DNA of 48,214 nt, from assembly GCA_900757485.1 (NCBI GenBank), contig CAAEOA010000050.1, forward strand, positions 1-48,214, in the 5' to 3' direction. The translations under genes and the position numbers were made by a program. The notes below the pieces were generated by a model that worked only from the letters and a program-made list of their open reading frames with translations, did not search any database and was not told the origin of the DNA. This DNA is from Oscillospiraceae bacterium (GTDB lineage Bacteria; Bacillota; Clostridia; Oscillospirales; Ruminococcaceae). Below are positions 22,741 to 29,982 of this stretch, in pieces (positions within the stretch are counted from its first letter, which is position 1; each line of letters opens with the position of its first letter).

Positions 22741-22840
22741 AGTGAGACACACTCCTTTTCGTTTTGTTTATATAGTAACGGCAAGCCCTGAGGCTCCCCG
22801 AGAAAAAAGGTTGGGGGAACCTTTCGGCTCCGATCTATAT

Positions 22841-22886
22841 AAAAAAAGCACCCATCAAAATACACTGACGTGCATTCAATGAGTGC
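22841..22886 (-). terminator. Second hairpin terminator downstream of leader B
   Basis: GCACTCAT pairs with ATGGGTGC (arms 22879-22886 and 22848-22855, with G-U pairs), followed by TTTTTTT (22841-22847) on the minus strand. It lies about 110 bases beyond the leader B terminator and 100 before the next start codon, so leader B is followed by two terminators in series. The remaining part of this 376-base gap (22887-22990) holds only a small CTTTCTTCC/AGAAAG hairpin that I can identify. Confidence 0.65.
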
Positions 22887-22990
22887 CTTTGTTGCCATTT
22901 ATGGTGGCTCAGATTCAATTGTAAAGAGAAGGGATAGCCCCTTCAGTTCCGGCCTCTTGTGCTTCTTTCTGGAAGAAAGCATAAGAAAAC

Positions 22991-23108
22991 AAAAAGTGCC
23001 CAAAAGATAATCTCTCGGGCACTGTGAAAACTCTGATAACTGTTACTGCCAATAGGCAATATCTGATACTAACATAAATATTATATCAGAAGAATCCGCA
23101 AAAAGCAA
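22991..23108 (-). promoter_or_regulatory. Leader B: sigma-A promoter plus attenuator-like leader
   Basis: TTGCTT (23103-23108), 17-base spacer, TATAAT (23080-23085). The RNA starts near GTTAGTATCAGA (box 1, 23062-23072), then a small hairpin (TTGCC/GGCAA), then the 24-base block with TATCAGAG (23020-23043) that is identical to leader A. It ends in the stem GTGCCC/GGGCAC (22996-23022) and TTTTT (22991-22995). The loop hairpin and terminator stem differ in sequence from leader A but keep the same place, which points to a functional RNA. Confidence 0.75.
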
Positions 23109-23128
23109 GATGTTTCACAAAGATATGC

Positions 23129-23758
23129 TTATGCCTCGTCGGAAGCACTTCCAAAATCAAGATCAAGAAGCTCGTTCAGCGTAATTCCCATATACTCTGA
23201 CATTCTACGTTCATAGGCGTATGTAAAAGCAGACGGAGCACAATATCCTGGAATAACATAACCGTAGAACTCATTTGCTTTCTTAAAAGCCCATAGGTGT
23301 GCCAGCTTTGGTCCTGTGGTCTCAAGGTGTGACTCATACTCGGAGATAGCATCAGCCATATCCTTTTGCTCCGGTGTCAACTGTGCGAAGAAGGCACTAT
23401 TTACACGATATGCTTTCTCATACGACGGCAAGCGGTGTGCTGTTCCTTCGCGCAAGTAATCTTCCGGGTCAATGGTCAAGAAGTTGTTGCCAGCAGGGTT
23501 GTTAAAATAGTCAAGGTTAGCTTTGAAACCAAGATAGGCAGAATACACCAGGTCAGAACAGATAGCATCATGAATTGCATTGTTCAACTCTTTGGTAGAT
23601 ACTGCAGCATCTTCACCAAGTTCCTTATTCAGTAAGTGAAGACATTCCATATAATTCTTTTGGGTTTCCTTGAAGCCCTCAGAATGCTTCTCCATAAACG
23701 CGATGAGCTCTGCTATCATATTTTCTTTCTTAAAGCAAGTAAACATACTCTCAAACAT
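23129..23758 (-). CDS. Hypothetical protein, 209 aa
   Basis: ATG 23758 chosen (GGAG 7 bases before). Begins MFESMFTCFKKENMIAELIA; helical, acidic, no membrane segment. LTPEQKDMADAISEYESHLE and KKANEFYGYVIPGYCAPSAF are conserved-looking. It resembles no family I know. It follows the sigma4/alpha-CTD gene with a short overlap and is followed by leader B, so it ends the regulatory operon XRE - AbrB - sigma4 fusion. Confidence 0.6.
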   Translation of the reverse strand: MFESMFTCFKKENMIAELIAFMEKHSEGFKETQKNYMECLHLLNKELGEDAAVSTKELNNAIHDAICSDLVYSAYLGFKANLDYFNNPAGNNFLTIDPEDYLREGTAHRLPSYEKAYRVNSAFFAQLTPEQKDMADAISEYESHLETTGPKLAHLWAFKKANEFYGYVIPGYCAPSAFTYAYERRMSEYMGITLNELLDLDFGSASDEA

Positions 23759-23760
23759 AA

Positions 23761-24456
23761 TCATTCTCCTTTGTCGTCATTTTTCTTCTTTGGCTCAAGC
23801 CAGTTATCCCATTCAGTCGGGAAGAGCCCGTATTTATTTAATCCCACAGCAACCTCATGTCGCTGTGCAACACCGAGGTTTTTGATGTGGTAAATCGTAT
23901 AGAAATCAAGTTTTGTAATATCTCCTAACACACGATACTCTGCGCGCATCAGAGCATTATATGCTCTCGTCGAGAGACTTAAGCACTCGATGGGAAGGGC
24001 TAAGACATTGACGCTGAATCCGGTCTTTGTAATCCCTTTAGGTCCATCTTCGAGGCCCTGTTTATATCCTTCAGTATATCCGGCCTGGTGGCCTTGCTCA
24101 TAGGCGCTATCAGAAAGCTTCTTTGCGAAACCTCTGACACCAAGCGTGATATATTTCCAGCATATTGGTGTTCTAAGTTTTCTGAGTGCTCTTGATTCAA
24201 TCTGTCGCGATCGCTCCTGCTTAAATCCAAAGTGCTCTCCAATTTGAGCAAGTGTTTTTTTCTCAACATAGCGCAGGTATATAAGCATCTGTTCGCGTTC
24301 ATCAAGAGTTGATACCGCGTAATTGATTCCGGCTATAATATCAGGTGTGAATTCCGGTGATTCCAACTCACGATCCTCTATAACAGCCATTACAAGATTT
24401 TTCGGATAGTCTTCTTTAAGTATTTGCCGCTTCAAAGCAGCTGCTTCTGTTTTCAT
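23761..24456 (-). CDS. Sigma region-4-like HTH fused to RNAP alpha-CTD-like domain
   Basis: 231 residues. Residues about 43-97 (INYAVSTLDEREQMLIYLRY, TLAQIGEHFGFKQERSRQIE, RALRKLRTP) match sigma-70 region 4.2. Residues about 150-212 (LPIECLSLSTRAYNALMRAE, VLGDITKLDFYTIYHIKNLG) match the helix-hairpin-helix alpha C-terminal domain of RNA polymerase. Region 2 is absent, so it cannot be a complete sigma factor. It could act as an activator that mimics both DNA-reading parts (UP-element and -35 contacts). The linker is Gly/Tyr-rich (AGYTEGYKQGLEDG). GAGGAGG before the ATG. Located with the AbrB and XRE regulators. Confidence 0.8.
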   Translation of the reverse strand: MKTEAAALKRQILKEDYPKNLVMAVIEDRELESPEFTPDIIAGINYAVSTLDEREQMLIYLRYVEKKTLAQIGEHFGFKQERSRQIESRALRKLRTPICWKYITLGVRGFAKKLSDSAYEQGHQAGYTEGYKQGLEDGPKGITKTGFSVNVLALPIECLSLSTRAYNALMRAEYRVLGDITKLDFYTIYHIKNLGVAQRHEVAVGLNKYGLFPTEWDNWLEPKKKNDDKGE

Positions 24457-24477
24457 TGTCTCTTCCTCCTCGAATAA

Positions 24478-24672
24478 TCACTCCATTCTGTAATTTGTAG
24501 ATGCCACTTTTCTAATGATCTCAATTCCAGGGATACGAAGCAATATGCCTTCTGATGTACCTATTATCTCAACCATATCGTTCTTATTGAGTTGATAGGT
24601 TCTCCGTATCTCTTTTGGGATAGTTACACGTCCAAGTTCATCTACTCGACGGGTTACTCCAACAACCATCAT
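24478..24672 (-). CDS. AbrB/MazE-type transition regulator
   Basis: 64 residues from ATG 24672 (AAAGGAG 9 bases before). GVTRRVDELGRVTIPKEIRR is the swapped-hairpin AbrB signature; TYQLNKNDMVEIIGTSEGIL completes the double-psi fold. Short, as in SpoVT/AbrB N-terminal-only regulators. It has no toxin gene adjacent, so a regulator is more likely than an antitoxin. The dyad operator at 24692-24728 lies directly before its ribosome site. Confidence 0.88.
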   Translation of the reverse strand: MMVVGVTRRVDELGRVTIPKEIRRTYQLNKNDMVEIIGTSEGILLRIPGIEIIRKVASTNYRME

Positions 24673-24691
24673 TATATCACTCCTTTCAACA

Positions 24692-24728
24692 TTAGCAAAT
24701 AGCATTGTTTCTGTGCTATATGCTAATA
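24692..24728 (-). promoter_or_regulatory. Dyad operator upstream of the AbrB gene
   Basis: TTAGCAAATAGCA, 11-base gap, TGCTATATGCTAA on the plus strand: a 13-bp inverted repeat with one mismatch (24692-24728, allowing for centre). A 39-base relative (24 or more matches) is at 25305-25343, upstream of the XRE gene. Both probably bind the same regulator, AbrB-type or XRE-type, linking control of the two genes. Confidence 0.6.
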
Positions 24729-24822
24729 TTACCACTGAGTTAATGCGAAGTTTGTCGAAGCGTGTTGTCGAATAAAAAAACTTTCTACAAAATAGAGTAT
24801 AAAAAAGTATAACATCCTATTT

Positions 24823-24849
24823 TGTCAAATACTATGAACTATAGTTCAT
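24823..24849 (-). promoter_or_regulatory. Palindrome and TTGACA -35 upstream of AbrB operon
   Basis: TTGACA at 24823-24828 on the minus strand with TA-rich sequence downstream (TTATACT, TATACT). Directly upstream is a perfect 16-base palindrome ATGAACTATAGTTCAT (24834-24849), a likely operator of a dimeric repressor or activator. The exact -10 is not certain. Confidence 0.5.
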
Positions 24850-24861
24850 GTTTTTGCGCAC

Positions 24862-24901
24862 AAAAAAAGAGAGGTACCGTTCCATAGAACGATAACTCTC
24901 T
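24862..24901 (-). terminator. Terminator of the XRE gene
   Basis: AGAGAG-TATCGTTC pairs with GAACGGTA-CTCTCT (stem about 14 bp with one mismatch, 24868-24901) and is followed by TTTTTTT on the minus strand, 12 bases after the stop of 24913-25233. A strong terminator. Confidence 0.8.
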
Positions 24902-24912
24902 TGCTATTTCTC

Positions 24913-25233
24913 TTATAGATTTTTTAGATAGGCGTCTAATATATCAACTGCCGCTTTTCTTTGCTTTGGTGTAAGGCCCGCGAGTTTTTCTGTTATTTCA
25001 TCAAACACATAATCCTTCCCAGAAGGGAGTTCATTGCGCAATATATAATCTGCAGAGACATCCAACGCCTCAACAATCTTAATGAATATTTTCATACTTG
25101 GCATCTTCACACCACGTTCAATCTCGCCCAGATACATCACACCAATATCAGCCTTCTCAGCAAGTTGCTCTTGCGTAAGTCCAGCCTTGTTTCTTGCTTC
25201 TCGAAGCTTCATTCCTAATTCGACCTTATCCAA
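24913..25233 (-). CDS. XRE-family (Cro/CI) regulator
   Basis: About 106 residues from TTG 25233 (GGAGG 7 bases before). LREARNKAGLTQEQLAEKADIGVMYLGEIERGVKMPSMKI is a complete HTH_3. A short C-terminal region (ITEKLAGLTPKQRKAAVDIL) may dimerise. Probable master repressor of the element's regulatory operon. Its promoter (TTCAAA-N17-TATACT, 25276-25304) abuts the dyad at 25305. Confidence 0.85.
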   Translation of the reverse strand: MDKVELGMKLREARNKAGLTQEQLAEKADIGVMYLGEIERGVKMPSMKIFIKIVEALDVSADYILRNELPSGKDYVFDEITEKLAGLTPKQRKAAVDILDAYLKNL

Positions 25234-25275
25234 ACCATCACCTCCCAAGCCGATAGCATTACTTCTTTACTATTT

Positions 25276-25343
25276 AGTATAAGTAATTGCTGTTTTAATT
25301 TGAATTAGCCAATAGCGTTGTATCAATTCTATATGCTAATATC
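25276..25343 (-). promoter_or_regulatory. XRE promoter and second copy of the dyad operator
   Basis: TATACT 25276-25281, 17-base spacer, TTCAAA 25299-25304. The 39-base element TTAGCCAATAGCG...CTATATGCTAATAT (25305-25343) begins immediately upstream of the -35. It shares CTATATGCTAATAT exactly with 24716-24729. The intergenic stretch between here and the plus-strand gene (to 25485) holds an AT-rich promoter region with TTATAAT near 25455-25470. Confidence 0.55.
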
Positions 25344-25485
25344 AAGTTAAAGTTTTTTATAGGAATGATGGCTCACAAGAGGTGGCGATCTGTTTCTTGG
25401 ATATAAAAACATAGCTTTACTTTGATTGATTTTGTTGTCACAAAACACGCAAATAATACGTTATAATATATGTGGAGGGGATGTT

Positions 25486-25665
25486 ATGGAAGAATTGAGC
25501 GATAAATTCAAAAAGAAAATAAATAGGTTGTTTCGTGAGCAAGCGGGAATAAAGAATGTTCCTCATCCCGAAGTGGACAATCTATACGAAAAAATACGAA
25601 GTGGAATTATAAGAAAATACTTAATGAAAAGAAATCGTCTCAAGAAGAAATGCAGCTGCCGCTAA
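25486..25665 (+). CDS. Small basic hypothetical protein, 59 aa
   Basis: ATG at 25486 with GGAGGGG 5-6 bases upstream; an extended frame back to 25426 lacks a ribosome site. Begins MEELSDKFKKKINRLFREQA; ends NRLKKKCSCR, strongly basic. Probably a nucleic-acid-binding or regulatory peptide. It is one of four plus-strand genes and ends inside the terminator hairpin 25650-25677, overlapping the sortase stop by 4 bases. Confidence 0.6.
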   Translation: MEELSDKFKKKINRLFREQAGIKNVPHPEVDNLYEKIRSGIIRKYLMKRNRLKKKCSCR

Positions 25666-25681
25666 TCGGTAGCTGCATTTT
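25650..25681 (+). terminator. Terminator at convergent gene ends
   Basis: ATGCAGCTGCCG / CGGTAGCTGCAT stem (12 bp, one G-U) followed by TTTTC on the plus strand. It overlaps the last codons of the plus-strand gene and the sortase stop, so it also could act on minus transcripts. Confidence 0.65.
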
Positions 25682-26453
25682 CTTCACTTATTATACCATG
25701 TAACACATAACGCGCATTGTCGAATTCGTAACTACAGGTAGATAATGTAAGAATCTTGTCTGTGACTGCAGGAAAAAGGGAGCTTGTAAACCAGGACCTT
25801 TTCTTCGCTTCCTTTAACCACATTTCAAAATCTTCGTCAGACTCAAAACCAATCATCCAGGAAGGATCCTCGACGCTGGCCACGTAGCCGGCAAAGAATT
25901 CTATCCTGTAAGTTCTTTCCGGCGTGATAAGCAATCCTTCTGGATGCTCCTCGTAGTACGTCTGTTTCTTATACTTGGTTAAACCCGAGAACATTGTACC
26001 GTCTTTCATATGATGACCATAAATAATACTATGTCGGTCTGATATATCGCTATCTACTCTGGAATCTAAAAAGATGCAGCCGGCGCTGTTCCATTTACCG
26101 TCAATGAGATGCTTGAGATAATAACTGTTATCCGAGCCCTGCACAACAGGATAATTGATTGCGGTATCCTCGATGTAAATCCAAGCCACACAATCTTCAT
26201 TGATTTCCTTGAGTCCAACAAAGTCGATCGTAGGACCGACAGGCGCAGGTTCGATTTCTCCAGACTCAGATGGATTTGTTTCATCCGGTTCCTCTTCCGG
26301 TAGGACCTCAGGAAATGAGATGAGATTTTCTAAGTCAGTATAGGTATCGACGCTTTCCTGCCGTTCCGCATACTCCCGGTAAATCTGATATCCAGCGAAG
26401 GCGGCTGAAGACGCCAAAAACAAAGTCAGTATGATACAAATTATCTTTCTCAT
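25662..26453 (-). CDS. srtB: Class B sortase
   Basis: 263 residues. N-terminal signal/anchor segment (IICIILTLFLASSAAFAGYQ), a Glu/Pro-rich linker (about 40-72), and a sortase fold with the catalytic His in IIYGHHMKDG, the Cys in LTLSTCSYEF and the Arg in NARYVLHG. Helix insertions and length fit class B. It cleaves an LPxTG-like (NPxTG-type) signal and joins the protein to peptidoglycan. No sorting-signal substrate was found in this window. Its start overlaps the recombinase stop, a pairing seen in Clostridia mobile elements. Confidence 0.92.
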   Translation of the reverse strand: MRKIICIILTLFLASSAAFAGYQIYREYAERQESVDTYTDLENLISFPEVLPEEEPDETNPSESGEIEPAPVGPTIDFVGLKEINEDCVAWIYIEDTAINYPVVQGSDNSYYLKHLIDGKWNSAGCIFLDSRVDSDISDRHSIIYGHHMKDGTMFSGLTKYKKQTYYEEHPEGLLITPERTYRIEFFAGYVASVEDPSWMIGFESDEDFEMWLKEAKKRSWFTSSLFPAVTDKILTLSTCSYEFDNARYVLHGIISEENAATD

Positions 26454-27283
26454 AGTTTGTTCGCCTTTTCTTTCATCTGCCGAGCCGACGGGTTACTGTA
26501 AATGAGTGTGGTTTGGACATTGCTATGACCGGCTTGATTTGCAACCTCGTGGATCTTATAGTCTCCGGTGTCGAGCGCATGGCTACAGAAATAGTGACGC
26601 AGCATCTTGGGTGTGATGACATCAGAATACTGGTTAAAGATCTGGTTGATACGGGATGCTGCCATCTTCTCGGACTGGCGGCTAACAAACAAATACGGAC
26701 TGTCTGAGTTTCTCACCTTCAGGTACTCACGAATCGCATGGACCGTCTTGTCATTCAAATACACTGTGCGGTGTTTGTCACCCTTACCAACAACATAGAT
26801 TTCCTTTGCAATCAGATCCACTTGATCAACGCGTAGGTTGACACACTCTGAGCGTCTGATACCAGTATAGGTATATAAGGTGACGATAGCGAAATCTCTT
26901 TTGCTTCCACCTTCGAGGAGTCTCTGGCGGAATGCTTCCACATCCTTCTGTTCGACAGTGCAGGGATTTGCATAGGCAATCTGAATTTTCATAAAATCAT
27001 TTTTTACGATTGCCAACTCGGTTTGACGTCCGGATGCAATCAGAAACTCATTAAAGCTTCGCAAGGAAGATAGATGGTTGTTCACGGACTTAGGATTGTA
27101 TCTCTTGATAGTTTTCATATATGAGATGTAATCGAGCACATTAGCACGGTAGAGCTGCTGCGGTTCACTGCCAAAACTATCAAGGCACCATTTGAAGTAA
27201 AGCTTAACCTTGTCACAATAATTTAGTGCCGTGTTCTCAGACTTACCTATACCGAGCAAATACTGTTTGAATTCATTTAACAT
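26450..27283 (-). CDS. Tyrosine recombinase (XerC/D-like integrase)
   Basis: 277 residues from ATG 27283 (GGAGG 8 bases before). N-terminal SAM-like core-binding domain (about 1-95); catalytic domain with Arg in TYTGIRRSECVNLRVDQVDL, Lys near GKGDKHRTVYL, the box MLRHYFCSHALD, GHSNVQTTLIYSN with the nucleophilic Tyr. It lacks an arm-binding domain, like XerD. It may integrate or excise the element or resolve dimers. Four copies of TTATGTTTAAC sit just upstream. Confidence 0.92.
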   Translation of the reverse strand: MLNEFKQYLLGIGKSENTALNYCDKVKLYFKWCLDSFGSEPQQLYRANVLDYISYMKTIKRYNPKSVNNHLSSLRSFNEFLIASGRQTELAIVKNDFMKIQIAYANPCTVEQKDVEAFRQRLLEGGSKRDFAIVTLYTYTGIRRSECVNLRVDQVDLIAKEIYVVGKGDKHRTVYLNDKTVHAIREYLKVRNSDSPYLFVSRQSEKMAASRINQIFNQYSDVITPKMLRHYFCSHALDTGDYKIHEVANQAGHSNVQTTLIYSNPSARQMKEKANKL

Positions 27284-27340
27284 CGAATTCACCTCCTACC
27301 CTTATTACACGAGACAAGGGGCAGGGATACAACAAAAAGA

Positions 27341-27449
27341 TTATGTTTAACTCGGTTTGACAGAAAACCATTTTGATTATGTTTAACTCAGATATGTTTT
27401 TCAAACGCGTGCGTTTTGTGGGTTAAACATAATTATCCTTATGTTTAAC
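27341..27449. repeat. Four 11-bp repeats TTATGTTTAAC upstream of recombinase
   Basis: Copies at 27341-27351, 27377-27387 and 27439-27449 (plus) and 27422-27432 (inverted); the last two form a 28-base dyad. A perfect 14-base palindrome AAACGCGTGCGTTT-like lies at about 27402. On the minus strand a promoter TTGAAA-N17-CATAAT overlaps the repeats, so they may be operator sites or accessory recombination sites. The rest of this 346-base gap contains an imperfect inverted repeat TGTCCC/GGGGACA (about 27517-27545). Confidence 0.55.
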
Positions 27450-27567
27450 TTATTTGTATCGTACTTTTCAGAGCAAATATAGGGTATAGAATTCAAAATG
27501 AGAACAATGTACTGTTGTCCCAATTTCTATATTATTTTGGGGACACTAAAAATTTACACAAAAACCC

Positions 27568-27596
27568 TTGATATTATTCCGCTAACCGAATATAAT
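27568..27596 (+). promoter_or_regulatory. Promoter of plus-strand regulator genes
   Basis: TTGATA (27568-27573), 17-base spacer, TATAAT (27591-27596), about 30 bases before the ribosome site of 27630-27842. Canonical sigma-A spacing. Confidence 0.65.
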
Positions 27597-27629
27597 ATAT
27601 AATAGCAAACGAAAGGAGCCGGAACACAT

Positions 27630-27842
27630 ATGAAATTCATAACCACAACAGAAGCCGGGAAAAAATGGGAGCTCTCTTCACGTCGCGTAGGAGTCCTATG
27701 TAGTGAAGGACGAATCCCGGGAGTTCAGAAAGCCGGCAATACTTGGCTAATTCCGGATGATGCAGAGAAACCGACTGATGCTCGTGTCAAAAGCGGTAAG
27801 TATATGAAATCTAAAACCGAAACGGAGGAATCGTTCAAATGA
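27630..27842 (+). CDS. Small helix-turn-helix DNA-binding protein
   Basis: 70 residues. FITTTEAGKKWELSSRRVGVLCSEGRIPGVQKAGNTWLIPDDAEKP is the excisionase/MerR-like HTH_17 pattern: wHTH, then GxxW(L/I)IP. AAAGGAG before the ATG. Such genes usually precede a larger regulator or Fic protein; here the downstream gene overlaps by 4 bases (AlbA_2/ATPase). It may be the DNA-reading partner of it. Confidence 0.8.
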   Translation: MKFITTTEAGKKWELSSRRVGVLCSEGRIPGVQKAGNTWLIPDDAEKPTDARVKSGKYMKSKTETEESFK

Positions 27843-29302
27843 TTGATATTGTTTCTATATTACAATCCAAAGAGCGAGTTAATATCGAAGTGAAAGCTGC
27901 AGGTGGTGGTATTCCAAACAGTATTTGGGAGACATACTCTTCTTTTGCCAACACCTTTGGTGGCACCATCATTCTCGGTATTGAAGAGATGAAAGACACA
28001 AAAGAATTTATCCCGAGAGGAGTTAATGATCCTCAGCAGATGCTCTCGGATATTTGGAACACGTTAAATAACCGTCAGAAAATCAGCAGTAACATTCTTT
28101 TGGAACACCACGTTTATAACATTGAGCACGACGGAATGAATTTCGTTGTGATCGAAGTGCCTCGTGCCGAGCGCAGGGAAAAGCCTGTCTTTGTTGGGCA
28201 GGATATGTTTAGAGGTACTTTCCGCAGAAACCACGAAGGCGATTATCACTGTTCCAAAGAAGAAGTCAAGTCTATGCTTCGTGACCAAACGGACACAACG
28301 CAGGATGCACTGATCCTCGAAAATCTCCTTATCAGCGATTTGAACCAGGATTCTATTCATCGTTATAGAATAATGTTCAATAACCTTAAGCCTGATCACA
28401 CTTGGGTGAAGCTTGCCGATGCAGAATTCCTTTTGAAAATCGGTGCCGCAAAGAAAAGCCAGAACGACGGAAATATCCATCCTACCCTGGGAGGTCTCCT
28501 CTTCTTCGGTGATTTCGTAAATATCAGTGATGAACTGCCGAACTTCTTCTTGGATTACAGAGAGCGCTTATCAAATGAAACGCGCTGGTCTGACAGAGTG
28601 TGCTCCGGAGACGGTAACTGGAGTGGTAACGTGTTCGATTTTTACTTCAAGGTCATTGACCGCCTGACTGCAGACGTAAAGGTTCCGTTCAAGCTTGATG
28701 CCAATCTGCAGCGTGTAGATGATACTCCTATTCACAAATCTCTCAGAGAGTGCTTGGCGAACGCTCTTATTCATGCAGATTACTATGGCCGTCGTGGAAT
28801 TGTCATCGACAAAGAATTCCGCAAGATTACCATTGCAAATCCGGGCACCTTCCGTATCGGAATTGACGAAGCTATCGCCGGTGGTATCAGCGACGCGAGA
28901 AATGGAAGAATCTTTAATATGTTCTCCCTTATTAAGGTTGGGGAACGCTCCGGACAAGGTTTGTGTGACGTATACAGCGTTTGGGACAAGAACGGATTCA
29001 AAAAACCTGAACTGATTGAAGCTGTAGATCCTGATCGTATTACTCTCACGTTGGCGATAGAAATTGATAGTAATCGTGACAGTAATGATAGTAATGAGAG
29101 AACTGATGATAGTAATCTGACAGAGACCGAGGCAAAGGTAATGGACGTGCTCCGTCATAACACCGGACTCAGTGCAACACAGGTAGCAACTGAAAGCAGG
29201 CTCTCTGTTTCAACAGTAAATAGAGCATACAAGAGCTTGAAAGAAAAAGGATATATCACCCGCGAAAACCAAACACGCGGCAAATGGATTATTCTAAAAT
29301 AA
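27839..29302 (+). CDS. AlbA_2/Schlafen-like ATP-binding transcriptional regulator
   Basis: 487 residues. N-terminal AlbA_2-like domain (NIEVKAAGGGIPNSIWETYS, SFANTFGGTIILGIEE). A GHKL/HATPase_c_4-like domain (about 290-370: LRECLANALIHADYYGRRGI, then ITIANPGTFRIG and GERSGQGLCDVYSVW). C-terminal winged helix (ETEAKVMDVLRHNTGLSATQ...VNRAYKSLKEKGYITRE). A repeat-rich linker DSNRDSNDSNERTDDSN joins ATPase and winged helix. Family members regulate genes or act in stress or defence; the substrate is unknown. Confidence 0.88.
   Translation: MIDIVSILQSKERVNIEVKAAGGGIPNSIWETYSSFANTFGGTIILGIEEMKDTKEFIPRGVNDPQQMLSDIWNTLNNRQKISSNILLEHHVYNIEHDGMNFVVIEVPRAERREKPVFVGQDMFRGTFRRNHEGDYHCSKEEVKSMLRDQTDTTQDALILENLLISDLNQDSIHRYRIMFNNLKPDHTWVKLADAEFLLKIGAAKKSQNDGNIHPTLGGLLFFGDFVNISDELPNFFLDYRERLSNETRWSDRVCSGDGNWSGNVFDFYFKVIDRLTADVKVPFKLDANLQRVDDTPIHKSLRECLANALIHADYYGRRGIVIDKEFRKITIANPGTFRIGIDEAIAGGISDARNGRIFNMFSLIKVGERSGQGLCDVYSVWDKNGFKKPELIEAVDPDRITLTLAIEIDSNRDSNDSNERTDDSNLTETEAKVMDVLRHNTGLSATQVATESRLSVSTVNRAYKSLKEKGYITRENQTRGKWIILK
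29066..29116 (+). repeat. GATAGTAAT 9-base repeats inside regulator gene
   Basis: GATAGTAAT at 29066-29074, 29087-29095 and 29108-29116, with GACAGTAAT at 29078-29086, encoding Asp-Ser-Asn units in the linker before the winged helix. Nine-base units keep the frame when they vary in number, so they can alter linker length without a frameshift. Confidence 0.6.
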
Positions 29303-29338
29303 TCAGCACAATACACGCAGAAAGAAGGTGGTGGCAGA

Positions 29339-29932
29339 TTGGCAAGACAATATAAGAATGCACGTAAGAGCCAAAAGCTGATCGTAAAAGATGCAGCTGC
29401 CAAGCTCGACGTTTCACCATCTACTCTCGGTGCATGGGAAGCAGAGCGTAAAGCACCTTCGATTGAGAGTTTAGAAGCTATGGCGGATCTGTATCAGGTT
29501 TCCACTGATTATCTTCTTGGTCGAGAGGAAACGACCCCAACAACTTCTCTTCCACTCCCAGGTGAACTGCTCAAGATATACCACGGCAAATCAGTTTGGT
29601 CATCTGATTACGGGTGGGTACTGGTAAACTCAATTAAAAGTGTGCTGGTCTGTGTTGATGGATCTGTGATACCGTTTGATAATGTCGGATCCGTTTATGC
29701 AGCACAGCCGCCGTTCTATGAAGCATCGCTTCCGGAATCAAAACCATTAAGCAAGCCGGACCTCCAAAATTACCGAGAAATCTGGCTTGAACCAATCTCT
29801 CACGATGCGGAGCTTAGAGAACAACTTAGAGGAACCTATAAGGTTTACGAGCACTGGGTGGAAAATAATCTTGGCAACCGTTTTACAATTGATACCTATG
29901 GAGCAAAATGGCTTGCATTTATTATAGGGTAG
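29339..29932 (+). CDS. XRE-family regulator with C-terminal domain
   Basis: 197 residues from TTG 29339 (AAGGTGG upstream). HTH: RKSQKLIVKDAAAKLDVSPSTLGAWEAERKAPSIESLEAM ADLYQVS. The C-terminal ~120 residues (LLKIYHGKSVWSSDYGWVLV, FDNVGSVYAAQPPFYEASLP) form a soluble domain of unknown type that may sense a ligand. It follows the AlbA_2 gene by 36 bases and ends in the shared terminator copy 1. Confidence 0.75.
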   Translation: MARQYKNARKSQKLIVKDAAAKLDVSPSTLGAWEAERKAPSIESLEAMADLYQVSTDYLLGREETTPTTSLPLPGELLKIYHGKSVWSSDYGWVLVNSIKSVLVCVDGSVIPFDNVGSVYAAQPPFYEASLPESKPLSKPDLQNYREIWLEPISHDAELREQLRGTYKVYEHWVENNLGNRFTIDTYGAKWLAFIIG

Positions 29933-29935
29933 AAC

Positions 29936-29964
29936 AAAGGCGTCGCATGCACTGCGACGCCTTT
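29936..29964. terminator. Shared terminator copy 1 (bidirectional)
   Basis: AAAGGCGTCGCA / TGCGACGCCTTT, perfect 12-bp stem with a 5-base loop. It lies 3 bases after the plus-strand XRE gene and 19 from the minus-strand membrane gene, so it can stop both. Confidence 0.85.
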
Positions 29965-29982
29965 CATTATAGTTCTATTGGA

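Noticed and set aside
22737..22898. 53-codon frame ending on the ATG of the DDDVPF gene
   Set aside because: No ribosome site before its ATG and it contains a full terminator hairpin; read as part of the regulatory leader.
24478..24672. AbrB-type gene as antitoxin of a toxin-antitoxin pair
   Set aside because: No MazF/PemK or PIN-like toxin frame adjacent; neighbours are regulators.
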